From assembly GCF_003013695.1 (NCBI RefSeq), contig NZ_CP027792.1:3182501-3246500 (forward strand): DNA of 64,000 nt, in the 5' to 3' direction. Positions 10,092 to 19,055 of the stretch are shown here, piece after piece. The position numbers were made by a program, and so were the translations under genes. The stretch is from Pulveribacter suum. GTDB taxonomy: Bacteria; Pseudomonadota; Gammaproteobacteria; Burkholderiales; Burkholderiaceae_C. Each line of letters starts with the position of its first letter. Position 1 is the first letter of the stretch. The notes beneath the pieces were generated by a model. That model saw only the letters and a list, made by a program, of their open reading frames with translations. It searched no databases and was not told the DNA's origin.

Positions 10092-10463
10092 TTGCGCATT
10101 CTGTACGTCGAAGACAACCCCGAGCTGCGTGACACCATCGCCCTGCTCATGGAGGCACCGGGGCGCAGCATCGTCAGCTGCGCCAGCGCCGAGGAGGCCC
10201 TGGCACGCGATGCGGAGCAAGGCCCCTTCGACCTGGTGATGACCGACGTCAGCCTGCCCGGCATGAACGGCCCCGCAATGTGCCGCGCCCTGCTGGCGCG
10301 CCATGGCCAGCAGCGCTTCGTGCTGTGCTCGGGCTACCATCTGGACGATGAGCTGGCCGGCTGCGGCGCCCAGGTGCAGCTGCTGCACAAGCCCTTCGAC
10401 ATCGAGGCCCTGGAGGCCCTGCTGGACGACGCCCAGGCCCGGCTGCAAGACACCGCCAGCTGA
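10092..10463 (+). CDS. Single-domain response regulator (receiver only)
   Basis: This 123-aa stand-alone receiver has the acidic pair in LYVEDN, the phospho-acceptor Asp in LVMTDVSLPGMNG and the conserved Lys in LHKPFD. There is no ATG. A TTG at 10092 preceded by GAGGAA (10079-10084, 7-base spacing) gives MRILYVEDN, the usual first strand of a receiver, so I chose it over TTG at 10077. It converges with the chemosensory-like operon, with two bases between the stop codons. It may be a phosphate sink or carrier for the nearby kinases (inference). Confidence 0.88.
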   Translation: MRILYVEDNPELRDTIALLMEAPGRSIVSCASAEEALARDAEQGPFDLVMTDVSLPGMNGPAMCRALLARHGQQRFVLCSGYHLDDELAGCGAQVQLLHKPFDIEALEALLDDAQARLQDTAS

Positions 10464-10465
10464 AC

Positions 10466-11632
10466 TCAGCCCTGCTGCTGCGCCCTGCGTGGCAGCCAGA
10501 CGGTGAAGCAGGTGCGCCCGCCCTGCGAGGTGGCCGTGATGCGCCCGCCATGCGCCTGCACGATCTGGTGCACGATGAACAGGCCCAGGCCCAGGCCGTT
10601 GTGGCCGCTGCCCGCGGCGCTGGTGCGCCCGCGAAACGGCTCGAACAGCCGCGGCAGCAGCTCCTGCGGTATCTCGCCGCCGTTGGTCACGCACACCGTC
10701 ACCCCATCGGCGGCCTCGCCATCGAGCTGCAGCTGCACCGGCACCTGCGGCGTGCCGTGGTGCATGGCGTTGCCCAGCAGGTTGGCCAGCATCTGGCCCA
10801 GGCGCTCGCCGTCCCACGAGCCGTGCAGGTCGCCCTGGCACTGCAGCTGCAGCTCGCGCTGCGGGTGGCCGGCGCGCACCTCCTGCAGCACCCGCTCAGC
10901 CTGCTCGGCCAGGTCGGTGGGCGCGGCCAGCATGACCAGGCCGCCGTTTTGCCGCGCGCGCGTCACGTCCAGCAGATCCTCGATCATGGACAGCATGCGC
11001 CGGCCGGCCTGCTCGGCCTTGCCTGCCAGCACCTGCACCTTGGCCGGCTCCAGCGGGCGCTGCAGCACCGACGTGCTGGCCAGAATGGCCGACAGCGGCG
11101 TGCGCAAGTCGTGCCCGAGCACGGCCATGAACATCTCGTTGATGTACAGCGCCTCGGTGCGCTGCTGCAGCTCGCAGGCCAGCGCGTGCTTTTGCCGGTG
11201 CAGGTCGAAGAACACCCGCGCCTTGTTGATCAGCATGTGCGGGTCGATGGGCTTGTAGAGAAAGTCCACTGCCCCGCTCTCGTAGCCCTTGAACTGGCGG
11301 CGCTGGTCGTGCGCGCCGGCGGTCATGAAGATCAGCGGGATGTGGCGCGTGCGTTCGGCGCCGCGGATCAGCTCGGCCAGCTCGAAACCGTTCATCTCCG
11401 GCATCTGCACGTCCAGCAGTGCCAGGGCGATGTCGTTTTCCTGCAGCAGCAGCTCCAGCGCGGCGGCGCCCGAGTCGGCCTTGAGGATGTCCACGTCCTC
11501 GCCCTGCAGCAACGCCTCCAGGGCGACCAGGTTCTGCGGCACATCATCGACCAGCAGGCAGCGCACCCGCGCGCCCTGCCGGAGGCAGGCGCCGCTGGTG
11601 CAGGTCGGTTTGGCCGCGTTGGCGAAGATCAC
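10466..11632 (-). CDS. Receiver-histidine kinase hybrid (REC-HisKA-HATPase)
   Basis: This 388-aa soluble protein has an N-terminal receiver (about residues 24-140; LLVDD, phospho-Asp in LALLDVQMPEMNG, Lys in LYKPID). A kinase core follows with H-box LGHDLRTPLSA, N-box LANLLGNAMHHG and G-box GLGLGLFIVHQ. No membrane segment is visible. It is the last gene of the operon coming from the triple-receiver kinase at 13-16.5 kb, and its start overlaps the cheB stop by four bases (ATGA). It probably takes phosphoryl groups through its receiver to control its own kinase, as in similar fusions. Confidence 0.92.
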   Translation of the reverse strand: MIFANAAKPTCTSGACLRQGARVRCLLVDDVPQNLVALEALLQGEDVDILKADSGAAALELLLQENDIALALLDVQMPEMNGFELAELIRGAERTRHIPLIFMTAGAHDQRRQFKGYESGAVDFLYKPIDPHMLINKARVFFDLHRQKHALACELQQRTEALYINEMFMAVLGHDLRTPLSAILASTSVLQRPLEPAKVQVLAGKAEQAGRRMLSMIEDLLDVTRARQNGGLVMLAAPTDLAEQAERVLQEVRAGHPQRELQLQCQGDLHGSWDGERLGQMLANLLGNAMHHGTPQVPVQLQLDGEAADGVTVCVTNGGEIPQELLPRLFEPFRGRTSAAGSGHNGLGLGLFIVHQIVQAHGGRITATSQGGRTCFTVWLPRRAQQQG

Positions 11633-12219
11633 GAAACTCTCCCTTGGTGCAATTGGTTCAGCAGTGGCGCCATCTGTGCAGGCATCAGCACATGGTCAGG
11701 CGTGATGAGCGCCAGCGCCGCCTCGGGCATGGCGGGGGCGCCCGCACTGGCGGGGGCCTGCACGCAGGCGATGCCGCCCATGCGCTGCACCACGGCCAGG
11801 CCACGCGCGCCGTCGGCATTGGCCCCCGACAGCAACAGCGCCGTGAGGGCCGGGCCATAGACGTCGGCGGCAGATTCGAACAACACGTCGATGGACGGGC
11901 GCGAGAAGTGCAGCGGCGGGTCGATGGACAGGGCCAACGACGGCCCGGCGTCCACCAGCAGATGGTAATCCGGCGGCGCAAAGAAAATCGTTCCCGGCGT
12001 CAGGGGCTCCTTGTCCTGCGCTTCGCGCACCTGCAGCGCGCAGCGGTGGCGAAAGATGTCGCACAGCAGGCTGGGCTGCTCGCGCGGCAGGTGCAGCGTC
12101 ACCACCACGGCGGCGTCCAGCTGCGCCGGCAGCGCCGGCAGCATTACGCCCAGCGCGTCCAGGCTGCCGGCCGAGCCGCCGATGACGATGGCCCGCGGCC
12201 CGCGCAAGCCACCTGTCAT
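11629..12219 (-). CDS. cheB: CheB-type methylesterase, catalytic domain only
   Basis: The protein has 196 residues and matches only the methylesterase domain of CheB. The triad is visible as Ser in IGGSAGS, His in TLHLP and Asp in GANADGARG. The usual N-terminal receiver is missing, so phosphorylation control would have to come from the adjacent separate receiver proteins. The start ATG at 12217-12219 overlaps the cheR stop (ATGA). No chemoreceptor, CheA or CheW gene is nearby, so the methylated partner may not be a classical chemoreceptor. Confidence 0.92.
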   Translation of the reverse strand: MTGGLRGPRAIVIGGSAGSLDALGVMLPALPAQLDAAVVVTLHLPREQPSLLCDIFRHRCALQVREAQDKEPLTPGTIFFAPPDYHLLVDAGPSLALSIDPPLHFSRPSIDVLFESAADVYGPALTALLLSGANADGARGLAVVQRMGGIACVQAPASAGAPAMPEAALALITPDHVLMPAQMAPLLNQLHQGRVS

Positions 12220-13049
12220 GCCTCGCCCCGCTTTTGGTAGATGCGCTGGCCGGGCACGAACTCGTCGAACTGCGCAGCGTGCGAGGAAAAGCGCAGTGAC
12301 TCCTTGGAGCCCAGCCCCAGAAAGCCGCGGCGGCACAGCGACTCGTGGAACAGCGCCAGGGCGCGGTCCTGCAGCTGGCGATCAAAGTAGATCAGCACGT
12401 TGCGGCACGAGATCAGCTGCACCTCGGCAAACACGCTGTCGGTGGCCAGGCTGTGGTCGGAGAAGACGATGTGCCGGCGCAGGCTCTTGTCGAACACCAC
12501 GCGCCCGTAGGCAGCGCTGTAGTGCTCGGACAGCGAGGTGTGGCCCCCCGAGCGGGCGTGGTTCTCGGTGAAGCCGGGCACACGGTCGATGTCGTACACG
12601 CCGGCCTCGGCCTTTTGCAGGGCGCTGGCATTGATGTCGGTGGCATAGATCAGCGAGCGCTCCAGCAGCCCTTCCTCGCGCAGCAGGATGGCCAGGGAAT
12701 AGACCTCCTCGCCGGCGCTGCACCCGGCCACCCAGATCTTCAGCGACGGATAGGTGCGCAAGATGGGCACCACTTTCTCGCGCAGGCCGCGAAAGTACTC
12801 CGGGTCGCGGAACATCTCGCTGACCTGCACCGTCAGGTATTGCAGCAGCGCCGGGAACACCGTGGACTCGTGCAGCACCAGGTGCTGCAGTTGCGAGATT
12901 GTCTTGCAGTTGAAGTGCGTGAGCGCCGTGTGCAGCCGCCGCTTGAGCGAGGCCTGGGCATAGCCACGGAAGTCGTAGTGGTAGCGCCGGTAGATGGCCT
13001 CGACCAGCAGCTGCTGTTCGATATCGGCGGTTTTTCGGGTGTGCGGCAC
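12216..13049 (-). CDS. cheR: CheR-type protein-glutamate methyltransferase
   Basis: This 277-aa S-adenosylmethionine-dependent methyltransferase has an N-terminal helical domain (about 1-80) and the SAM motif VAGCSAGEEVYSLA, plus ISCRNVLIYFD typical of CheR. Length fits the family. It follows the large hybrid kinase by 23 bp and overlaps cheB by four bases. Pairing with a receiver-less CheB and hybrid kinases but no receptor suggests a stress or regulatory methylation circuit rather than classical chemotaxis (inference). Confidence 0.93.
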   Translation of the reverse strand: MPHTRKTADIEQQLLVEAIYRRYHYDFRGYAQASLKRRLHTALTHFNCKTISQLQHLVLHESTVFPALLQYLTVQVSEMFRDPEYFRGLREKVVPILRTYPSLKIWVAGCSAGEEVYSLAILLREEGLLERSLIYATDINASALQKAEAGVYDIDRVPGFTENHARSGGHTSLSEHYSAAYGRVVFDKSLRRHIVFSDHSLATDSVFAEVQLISCRNVLIYFDRQLQDRALALFHESLCRRGFLGLGSKESLRFSSHAAQFDEFVPGQRIYQKRGEA

Positions 13050-13072
13050 GGTGGCGCCCTCTCAGCAATGCG

Positions 13073-16000
13073 TCACTTGGGCATCCACACGCGCAGCAGC
13101 GACAGGAGCTTTTCCACGTCCAGCGGCTTGGCGATGTAGTCGCTGGCACCGGCGGCCAGGCACTTTTCCTGGTCGTCCTTCATGGCCTTGGCGGTAAGCG
13201 CGATGATGGGCAGGCGCCGCCACTGGGCGCGCTTTCTGATCTCGCGCATGGCCGTCAGGCCGTCCATCTCCGGCATCATGATGTCCATCAGCACCAGGTC
13301 CACCGGCGGGCGGCCTTCGCTGCCGGCGCGCTCCAGCGCCTGCAGCGCCTCGCGGCCGTTGCGCGCGATCTGCACCTGCACGCCCGTGGGCTCCAGCACG
13401 CTGGACAGGGCGAACACGTTGCGCACGTCGTCCTCGGCCACCAAGATGGTGCGGCCCTCGAAGGCTTCGTCGCGGGCCCGGGCGCGCTGCAGCAGGCGGC
13501 GCCGGTCGTCGGGCAGCGACGACTCCACCTGGTGCAGAAACAGTGTGACCTCGTCCAGCAGCCGCTCGGGCGAGCGCACGTCCTTGATGATGATGGACTT
13601 GGAAAAGCGCCGCAGCTCCTGCTCCTCGTCGCGCGACAGCGAGCGGCCGGTATAGACGATGACGGGCGGGAAATCCATGCCTTCCTGCGCGGCCATCTCC
13701 TTGAGCAGCTCGTAGCCGGACAGGTCGGGCAGGTTCAGGTCCATGACCATGCAGTCGAAGCTGCCGGCGCGCAGCAGCTGCAGCGCTTCCTGCGCCGTGG
13801 CGGCGCTGGCGATCTGCACGCCATCGGCCGCGAGCAGCTCGCACATGCTCTGGCGCTGGCGCTCGTCGTCCTCCACCACCAGCAGGCGGCGCATGCTCTG
13901 GGTGAACTTGGCCTCCATGCGCTGCAGCGCCTCCACCAGCTCGTCGCGCTGCACGGGCTTGAGGGCGTAGCCGATGGCGCCCTGCTCCATGGCCTTTTGC
14001 GAGTAGTCGGCCACCGAGACCACGTGCACCGGGATATGCCGCGTGGCCGGGTCGCGCTTGAGCTGGTCGAGCACGCCCAGGCCCGAATAGTCGGGCAGGT
14101 TCATGTCCAGCAGCACGCCACTGGGGCCGAATTGCAGGGCCGCGTCCAGGCCCTCGCGGCCGGTGCCGCAGACGATGCACTGGAAATCCATCTCGTGCAC
14201 CAGCTCGTACAGGATGCGCGCGAAATACGGATCGTCCTCGATCACCAGGATCAGGCGGCGGCTCGGCTCGATCCGCTCGCGGTCGTCGGGCGTCGCCTCT
14301 TCGACGGACACGGGCCCGGGCGCGGCCGACCCCTGGACAGCCGGGGCGCGCCGGGGCGCCGCAGGCGGCGCAGCCAGCGGCATGGGCAGCGGCGCCACGG
14401 CCGGCATGGGCGCCATGGCGGGCGCGGCCAGCGGCAGCGTCAGGGTGAAGGTGCTGCCCTTGCCCAGCGTGCTGTGCACCGAGATGCTGCCGCCCAGCAG
14501 GTCGGCCAGCTTGCGCGAGATCGACAGCCCCAGCCCGGTGCCGCCGTACTTGCGGTGCATGCTGCCGTCGGCCTGGCGGAACGCCTCGAACATCTCTTCT
14601 TGCTGGTCCGGCGCGATACCGATGCCGGTGTCGCTCACGGACAGGCAGACCTGTTCGTCGCCGCCGCGGCGGATGCGCAGCGCCACTTCGCCCCTGTCGG
14701 TGAACTTCAAGGCGTTGAACAGCAGGTTCTTGAGGATCTGCGCGATGCGCTGCGCATCGGAGGCGATGCACTCGGGCGTGTCCGGCTCGATCGTCACGTG
14801 CAGCGCCAAGCCCTTTTCCTGGGCCATCGGCCGCAGCGGGTCGACCACGTCGCGCGCCAGCTTGGCCAGGACCACGTCGTCGATGTCCATGCGCGTCTGG
14901 CCGGCCTCGATCTTGGACAGGTCCAGGATGTCGTTGATGAGGGCCAGCAGGTCGTTGCCGGCGCTCTGGATGGTCTGGGCGTAGCGCACCTGCTCCGGCG
15001 TCAGGTTGCCGTGCTTGTTGTCCGCCAGCAGCTTGGACAGGATCAGGCTGGAATTGAGCGGGGTGCGCAGCTCGTGGCTCATGTTGGCCAGGAACTCGCT
15101 CTTGTACTGGCTGGCGCGCGACAACTCGTCGGCCTGCACCTGCATGGTGTCCTGCGTGCGCAGCAGCTGCTCCTTTTGGTATTCCAGCTCCTGCGTTTGC
15201 TCCTCCAGCTGGGCGTTGGATTCCTCCAGCGCCGTCTGCTGCGACTGCATGAGCGTCTGCGACTCCTGCAGGGCGCGGCTTTGCTGCTCCAGCTCCTCGT
15301 TGCTCACGCGCAGCTCTTCCTGCTGGGCCTGCAGCTCTTCGGCCTGGCGCTGGGTTTCGTCCAGCAGCGCCTCCAGGCGCGTGCGGTCCATGGCGCCGCG
15401 CACGGCCTGCGCCAGTTGCTCTTCGGCGCGGCGCAGGAACTCCAGCCCCTCCTCCCCCAGCGTGGAAAACAGCCCCAGCTCCACCACGGCCAGCGTCACG
15501 CCGCTGAGCCCGATGGGCAGGATGACCAGCTCGGCCGGCGTCGCCCGGCCGGTGCCGGAGCTCACGGGCAGGTAGTCCGCCGGCACGTCGCGCACGTGCA
15601 TGAGGGCGCGCGACTGCAGCGCCTGGCCCAGCAGCCCCTCGCCCGGGCGTACCACGTCCGCCCCGCTGCCGGGCAACAGGGCATAGCCGCCCAGCCGCTC
15701 GTAGGTGCCATGCCCCTGGGTGACGTACATGGCCCCCACCTTGGCGTGCAGCCAGTAGGCCAGGTATTCAACGACGGCTGGAGCCAGCTCATGCATGCGC
15801 TGCTCGCCCTGCACGCGCGCGCCCAGGCCCACGATGCCGCTTTTGATCCAGCTCTCGCGCTCGCGCGTACGGTAGTCCGACAGCGCCAGGGCTCCGGCGC
15901 CGCAGATCAGCGCCAGCAGCAGGCCCGTGCTGCCCCAGACCAGGTAAGTGGCAATGCCGAATTCGTTTTCCCAGACGGTGCGCCGCTCCTGCAGCGCTTC

Positions 16001-16531
16001 GCGCTCGGCGCTCAGCAGGTCGCGCACCACGGTGCGCAGGCTCTCCATCGTCACCCGCCCTTCCGAGCTCATGATGGCCAGCGCCTCGTTGCCCCGGCCC
16101 TCGCGCTGCAGCGCGATCATGCGTGCCAGCTCTGCCATCTTCTTGCCGGCCAGGCCCTGCAGCTGATCGAAGCGCTGCTTCTTGACGAGCGAGCCGTGGT
16201 TGATCTTGCCCAGCTTGTCCAGCTCCACCGGCAGCGCCGCCTCGGCCACCGTATAGGGTGACAGGAGTTCCTCGTTGCTGGTCAGCAGGTAGCCGCGCTG
16301 GGCCGATTCGGCATTCTTGATGTGTGCCCACACCAGCTGCACCTGGGCGATGGCGTCCACCGCGGCGTTCATCTCATTAACGACCTGGGCCCGGTCTTCG
16401 CTGGAGCGCCAGGTCAATACGGCAATCATCATGGCGGCAACGGCAGCCACCACGAAACCGGACAACAGACGGAAAGGCAGGCCCGTGCCCGGCCGAATGG
16501 AAGGCCGGGGAGGAAGGGAGGAAGCTGGCAT
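13073..16531 (-). CDS. Large hybrid sensor kinase: CHASE3-GAF-HisKA-HATPase-three receivers
   Basis: The protein has 1152 residues from the ATG at 16529-16531. Order: a membrane helix (about 16-40), a CHASE3-like periplasmic region (45-190), a second membrane helix (190-215), GAF (235-385) and a long glutamine/glutamate-rich coiled coil (385-480). Next come an H-box with His486 (SHELRTPLNS), an ATPase domain (600-720) and three receivers starting near 760, 882 and 1027. Each receiver has an intact phospho-Asp (LLDMNLPDYSG, VMDLNLPDLSG, LMDIMMPEMDG). A longer frame to 16741 lacks support, because the sequence from the chosen start leads directly into the first membrane helix. It heads the operon with cheR, cheB and the receiver-kinase, and is divergent from the DJ-1 gene. 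Confidence 0.93.
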   Translation of the reverse strand: MPASSLPPRPSIRPGTGLPFRLLSGFVVAAVAAMMIAVLTWRSSEDRAQVVNEMNAAVDAIAQVQLVWAHIKNAESAQRGYLLTSNEELLSPYTVAEAALPVELDKLGKINHGSLVKKQRFDQLQGLAGKKMAELARMIALQREGRGNEALAIMSSEGRVTMESLRTVVRDLLSAEREALQERRTVWENEFGIATYLVWGSTGLLLALICGAGALALSDYRTRERESWIKSGIVGLGARVQGEQRMHELAPAVVEYLAYWLHAKVGAMYVTQGHGTYERLGGYALLPGSGADVVRPGEGLLGQALQSRALMHVRDVPADYLPVSSGTGRATPAELVILPIGLSGVTLAVVELGLFSTLGEEGLEFLRRAEEQLAQAVRGAMDRTRLEALLDETQRQAEELQAQQEELRVSNEELEQQSRALQESQTLMQSQQTALEESNAQLEEQTQELEYQKEQLLRTQDTMQVQADELSRASQYKSEFLANMSHELRTPLNSSLILSKLLADNKHGNLTPEQVRYAQTIQSAGNDLLALINDILDLSKIEAGQTRMDIDDVVLAKLARDVVDPLRPMAQEKGLALHVTIEPDTPECIASDAQRIAQILKNLLFNALKFTDRGEVALRIRRGGDEQVCLSVSDTGIGIAPDQQEEMFEAFRQADGSMHRKYGGTGLGLSISRKLADLLGGSISVHSTLGKGSTFTLTLPLAAPAMAPMPAVAPLPMPLAAPPAAPRRAPAVQGSAAPGPVSVEEATPDDRERIEPSRRLILVIEDDPYFARILYELVHEMDFQCIVCGTGREGLDAALQFGPSGVLLDMNLPDYSGLGVLDQLKRDPATRHIPVHVVSVADYSQKAMEQGAIGYALKPVQRDELVEALQRMEAKFTQSMRRLLVVEDDERQRQSMCELLAADGVQIASAATAQEALQLLRAGSFDCMVMDLNLPDLSGYELLKEMAAQEGMDFPPVIVYTGRSLSRDEEQELRRFSKSIIIKDVRSPERLLDEVTLFLHQVESSLPDDRRRLLQRARARDEAFEGRTILVAEDDVRNVFALSSVLEPTGVQVQIARNGREALQALERAGSEGRPPVDLVLMDIMMPEMDGLTAMREIRKRAQWRRLPIIALTAKAMKDDQEKCLAAGASDYIAKPLDVEKLLSLLRVWMPK

Positions 16532-16730
16532 TTGTGACTTCTGGTAAATCGCGCTGCGCGATGATAGAAAGCGGCCGAATGTCTGTTTGTAGGGCAATGC
16601 CGCATGGCGCATCGGAGACGCGCTGCTTGCGCCGCGGCGGCATTTGCTGTAGTAGCGGGCTAACACCCGCCGGGCGGCAGTGCATCCAACAATGCCTGAG
16701 CCTAAACCCAAAGCTACAGGAGACACAGAG

Positions 16731-17312
16731 ATGCCAGGCAAGAAGATTTTGATGATCTGCGGCGACTACTGCGAGGACTACGAGACCATGGTGCCGTTCC
16801 AGGCGCTGTGGGCCGTGGGGCATACGGTGCACGCCGTGTGCCCGGACAAGCAGGCAGGCGAGCACATCAAGACGGCGGTGCATGACTTCGAGGGCGCGCA
16901 GACCTACAGCGAAAAGCCGGGGCACAACTTCACGCTTAACGCCACGTTCGCCGAGATTCGCCCCGAGGACTACGACGCGCTGGTGGTGCCCGGCGGGCGC
17001 GGCCCGGAATACCTGCGCGGCTACCCGGCAGTCTGCGCTGCCGTGCGCTATTTCTTCGATACCAACAAGCCCGTGGCCACTGTCTGCCATGGCGCGCAGC
17101 TGCTGGCCGGCGCAGGGGTGCTCAAGGGCCGCCATTGCTCGGCCTACCCGGCCTGCCGCGCCGAGGTGGAGCTGGCAGGCGGCACCTACGTCGATATCGC
17201 CGTGGACAAGGCCTTCACCGAAGGCAATCTGGTCTCGGCCCCGGCCTGGCCGGCCCACCCCGACTGGATCGCGCAATTCCTGGCCCTGCTGGGCACCCGC
17301 ATCACGCTCTGA
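16731..17312 (+). CDS. DJ-1/PfpI family protein
   Basis: This 193-aa class I glutamine amidotransferase-like protein has the nucleophile elbow [10 protein letters not shown] with its Cys and the upstream Glu/Gly region [11 protein letters not shown]. The ATG at 16731 has AGGAGA at 16718-16723, which fixes the start. Members include deglycase/glyoxalase-like and protease-like proteins. The specific activity cannot be assigned. It is transcribed away from the signalling operon and is followed 79 bp later by the ribbon-helix-helix gene. Confidence 0.92.
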   Translation: MPGKKILMICGDYCEDYETMVPFQALWAVGHTVHAVCPDKQAGEHIKTAVHDFEGAQTYSEKPGHNFTLNATFAEIRPEDYDALVVPGGRGPEYLRGYPAVCAAVRYFFDTNKPVATVCHGAQLLAGAGVLKGRHCSAYPACRAEVELAGGTYVDIAVDKAFTEGNLVSAPAWPAHPDWIAQFLALLGTRITL

Positions 17313-17391
17313 GCGGCGCTGCGCCACCCTAGAGCCACAGCACAATGCCCATGGCGGCGGCAGCAAGGCTGCGGCCGCAAGGAGAGCCCCC

Positions 17392-17763
17392 ATGTGCCAG
17401 GTATTCATCAGCGCCGACCCTGCCCTGTACGACAGCCGTGCCCGCTCCGTGCGCCTGCACGGCGTAGCCACCAGCATCCGGCTGGAAAACCTGTTCTGGC
17501 AGGTGCTGCAGGAGATTGCTGCGCGCGACGGCATGACGGTGCCACAGCTGTGCGCGCGGCTGCATGATGAACTCACGCACGAACGGGGGCAGGTGGAGAA
17601 CTTCGCCTCCTTCCTGCGCGTGTGCTGCGGCCGCTACCTGGCGCTGCAGCTGTCGGGCGGCATTCCGCGCAACCGGCGTATTTCCATCCGCAGCCTGGAC
17701 GCCGCGCAGGTGCTGGCGGGCGAACGTGCCGAAGAAACCGTGTCGTGCCTGCGCCTGGCCTGA
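17392..17763 (+). CDS. Ribbon-helix-helix domain protein
   Basis: This 123-aa protein has a short motif (RSVRLHGVATSIRLENLFWQ) resembling the strand and first helix of a ribbon-helix-helix domain of the type found in small alpha/beta-proteobacterial proteins. It is followed by a helical C-terminal part. The ATG at 17392 is preceded by AAGGAG at 17379-17384. It may bind DNA as a dimer, but no target site was recognised. It converges with the small proline-rich gene that ends at 17784. Confidence 0.8.
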   Translation: MCQVFISADPALYDSRARSVRLHGVATSIRLENLFWQVLQEIAARDGMTVPQLCARLHDELTHERGQVENFASFLRVCCGRYLALQLSGGIPRNRRISIRSLDAAQVLAGERAEETVSCLRLA

Positions 17764-17783
17764 TCGCTTCCGACCTGCTGCCC

Positions 17784-17960
17784 TCAGTGGTGAGCGGGAG
17801 GATCGGAAACCGGTGGCTCCGACGGCTGGGCGGGCGGGTCTTCCACAGGCACCGGTGACGGCCAGGGCTGGATGGGAGGCATTGGCGGCACGCCGGGCTG
17901 CGGCGTGGGGACGGAGGAAAGGCACTGCCCTGCCCCAGCTAGGCCGGTGATGATCGACAT
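17784..17960 (-). CDS. Small proline-rich protein, unknown
   Basis: This 58-aa frame begins MSIITGLAGAGQCLSSVP and continues as a proline-rich tail with repeated P-x-P and PP motifs, ending SDPPAHH. No family was recognised. It lies 9 bp downstream of the 102-aa gene on the same strand, which supports a two-gene unit. The single Cys near the N-terminus is not in a convincing lipobox. It was called because it fills the space cleanly between neighbours. It could be spurious. Confidence 0.5.
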   Translation of the reverse strand: MSIITGLAGAGQCLSSVPTPQPGVPPMPPIQPWPSPVPVEDPPAQPSEPPVSDPPAHH

Positions 17961-17969
17961 GCCGGATCC

Positions 17970-18278
17970 TCAGGGGATGGAGGGGTGTGCGGGCGCGTCC
18001 GAGCTGTCGTCGCGCACGGCGGTCTGCGGCTGTGCCAGCAGGTCCGCACGATTGGCATAGGTAGCGGGATCGCCCCCCGCGCCAAAGCGTCGGGGCCGGT
18101 CGCCCGTGCCCGGGTTGGCGCGGGCCGACTCCTGGGCGTCGCGAGGGTCGATGCGCATGCCGTACTGGGTGAAATGCCCGCGATCGCGCGCACGATCGCG
18201 CTGCTCCGCGTCCAGCAGGGCCTGCACCTGGGGATCGGCGGGAGTGGCTGGAGAAGAAGGCGTGGTGGTTTGTGTCAT
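17970..18278 (-). CDS. Small hydrophilic protein, unknown
   Basis: This 102-aa hydrophilic, probably disordered protein is rich in Asp, Arg, Pro and Ala (MTQTTTPSSPATPADPQV at the start, with RDRARDRGHFTQYGMRIDPR in the middle). It has no membrane segment and no recognised domain. The gene lies 138 bp beyond the methyltransferase gene on the same strand and 9 bp before the proline-rich small gene. Its low hydrophobicity and clean start argue for a real but lineage-restricted gene. Confidence 0.6.
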   Translation of the reverse strand: MTQTTTPSSPATPADPQVQALLDAEQRDRARDRGHFTQYGMRIDPRDAQESARANPGTGDRPRRFGAGGDPATYANRADLLAQPQTAVRDDSSDAPAHPSIP

Positions 18279-18416
18279 GGCGAGGGCTCTCCGAAAGGCA
18301 GCAGTCAGGCTGCCGGGTTGGACGCAGAAGGCCCATCGTGGCAGCCCGGGCGGCGTTACAGGCTTCCTGGGGGCTGCATGCGGCTGTCAGACAAGGACGC
18401 CGCATTGCCTGCCCGC

Positions 18417-19055
18417 TCACAGCCGGCCCTCGCCCGCGGCGATGCTGGACGCTTCGCTTCGTGTCCAGACCTCCAGGACGAAATCCGCGTCCCGCAGGGC
18501 CACCACGCGGCGCAGGCCCAGGGCGGCGCCCAGCCGCCGGTGCACCTGTCGCCCCGTCAGCGCGCAGCCTTCGATGGGATGGACCCAGTGACAGGCCAGC
18601 ACCGCCCCCTCGCTGCGCAGCGACGAGCGTACGTGGCCAGCCAGTGTCTCGATCTGGGAGGGGTGCAGGTAGTACAGCAACTCGCTGAGCACCACCAGGT
18701 CGAACGCCCCCGGGGGCCACGGCGCCGGCACCTCGGCCTGCTGCAGCCGCACATGCGGGGCATGGCCCCGCAGGCGGCTGCGCGCGGTCGCCAGGGCCTG
18801 GGCCGAGCAGTCGGTGGCCAGCAGGCGGTCACAGCGCCCGGCCAGCTCGGCCGTCAACAGGCCTTCGCCGCAGCCGGGCTCGCAGGCGCTGGCATAGCGG
18901 ACGCGGGGCAGGCTGGCCAGCACCAGGGCGCGCTTGCGCTGCTCGTACCAGCTGCCCTGCATGGCCCAGGGGTCGCTGCGCTCGCCATACAGGGCCTCAA
19001 AGCGCTGCGCGTTCCAGCCGGCCGGCTCAGGACGCGTAGATGAAGAAATACTCAT
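18417..19055 (-). CDS. Class I SAM-dependent methyltransferase (NodS-like)
   Basis: This 212-aa Rossmann methyltransferase has motif I as ACEPGCGEGLLTAELA, the acidic end of strand 2 in LLATDCSAQAL and motif post-I FDLVVLSELLYYL. It resembles the NodS-like methyltransferases found beside PIG-L deacetylases. The ATG at 19053-19055 lies inside the end of the deacetylase gene (29-bp overlap), so translation is coupled. It is the last gene of the four-gene unit. The acceptor could be an amino sugar or similar small molecule exposed by the deacetylase (inference). Confidence 0.9.
   Translation of the reverse strand: MSISSSTRPEPAGWNAQRFEALYGERSDPWAMQGSWYEQRKRALVLASLPRVRYASACEPGCGEGLLTAELAGRCDRLLATDCSAQALATARSRLRGHAPHVRLQQAEVPAPWPPGAFDLVVLSELLYYLHPSQIETLAGHVRSSLRSEGAVLACHWVHPIEGCALTGRQVHRRLGAALGLRRVVALRDADFVLEVWTRSEASSIAAGEGRL

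Noticed and set aside
13532..16261. Long plus-strand open frame opposite the large hybrid kinase
   Set aside because: Antisense shadow rich in His, Gln and Arg. The minus-strand protein has all kinase and receiver motifs.
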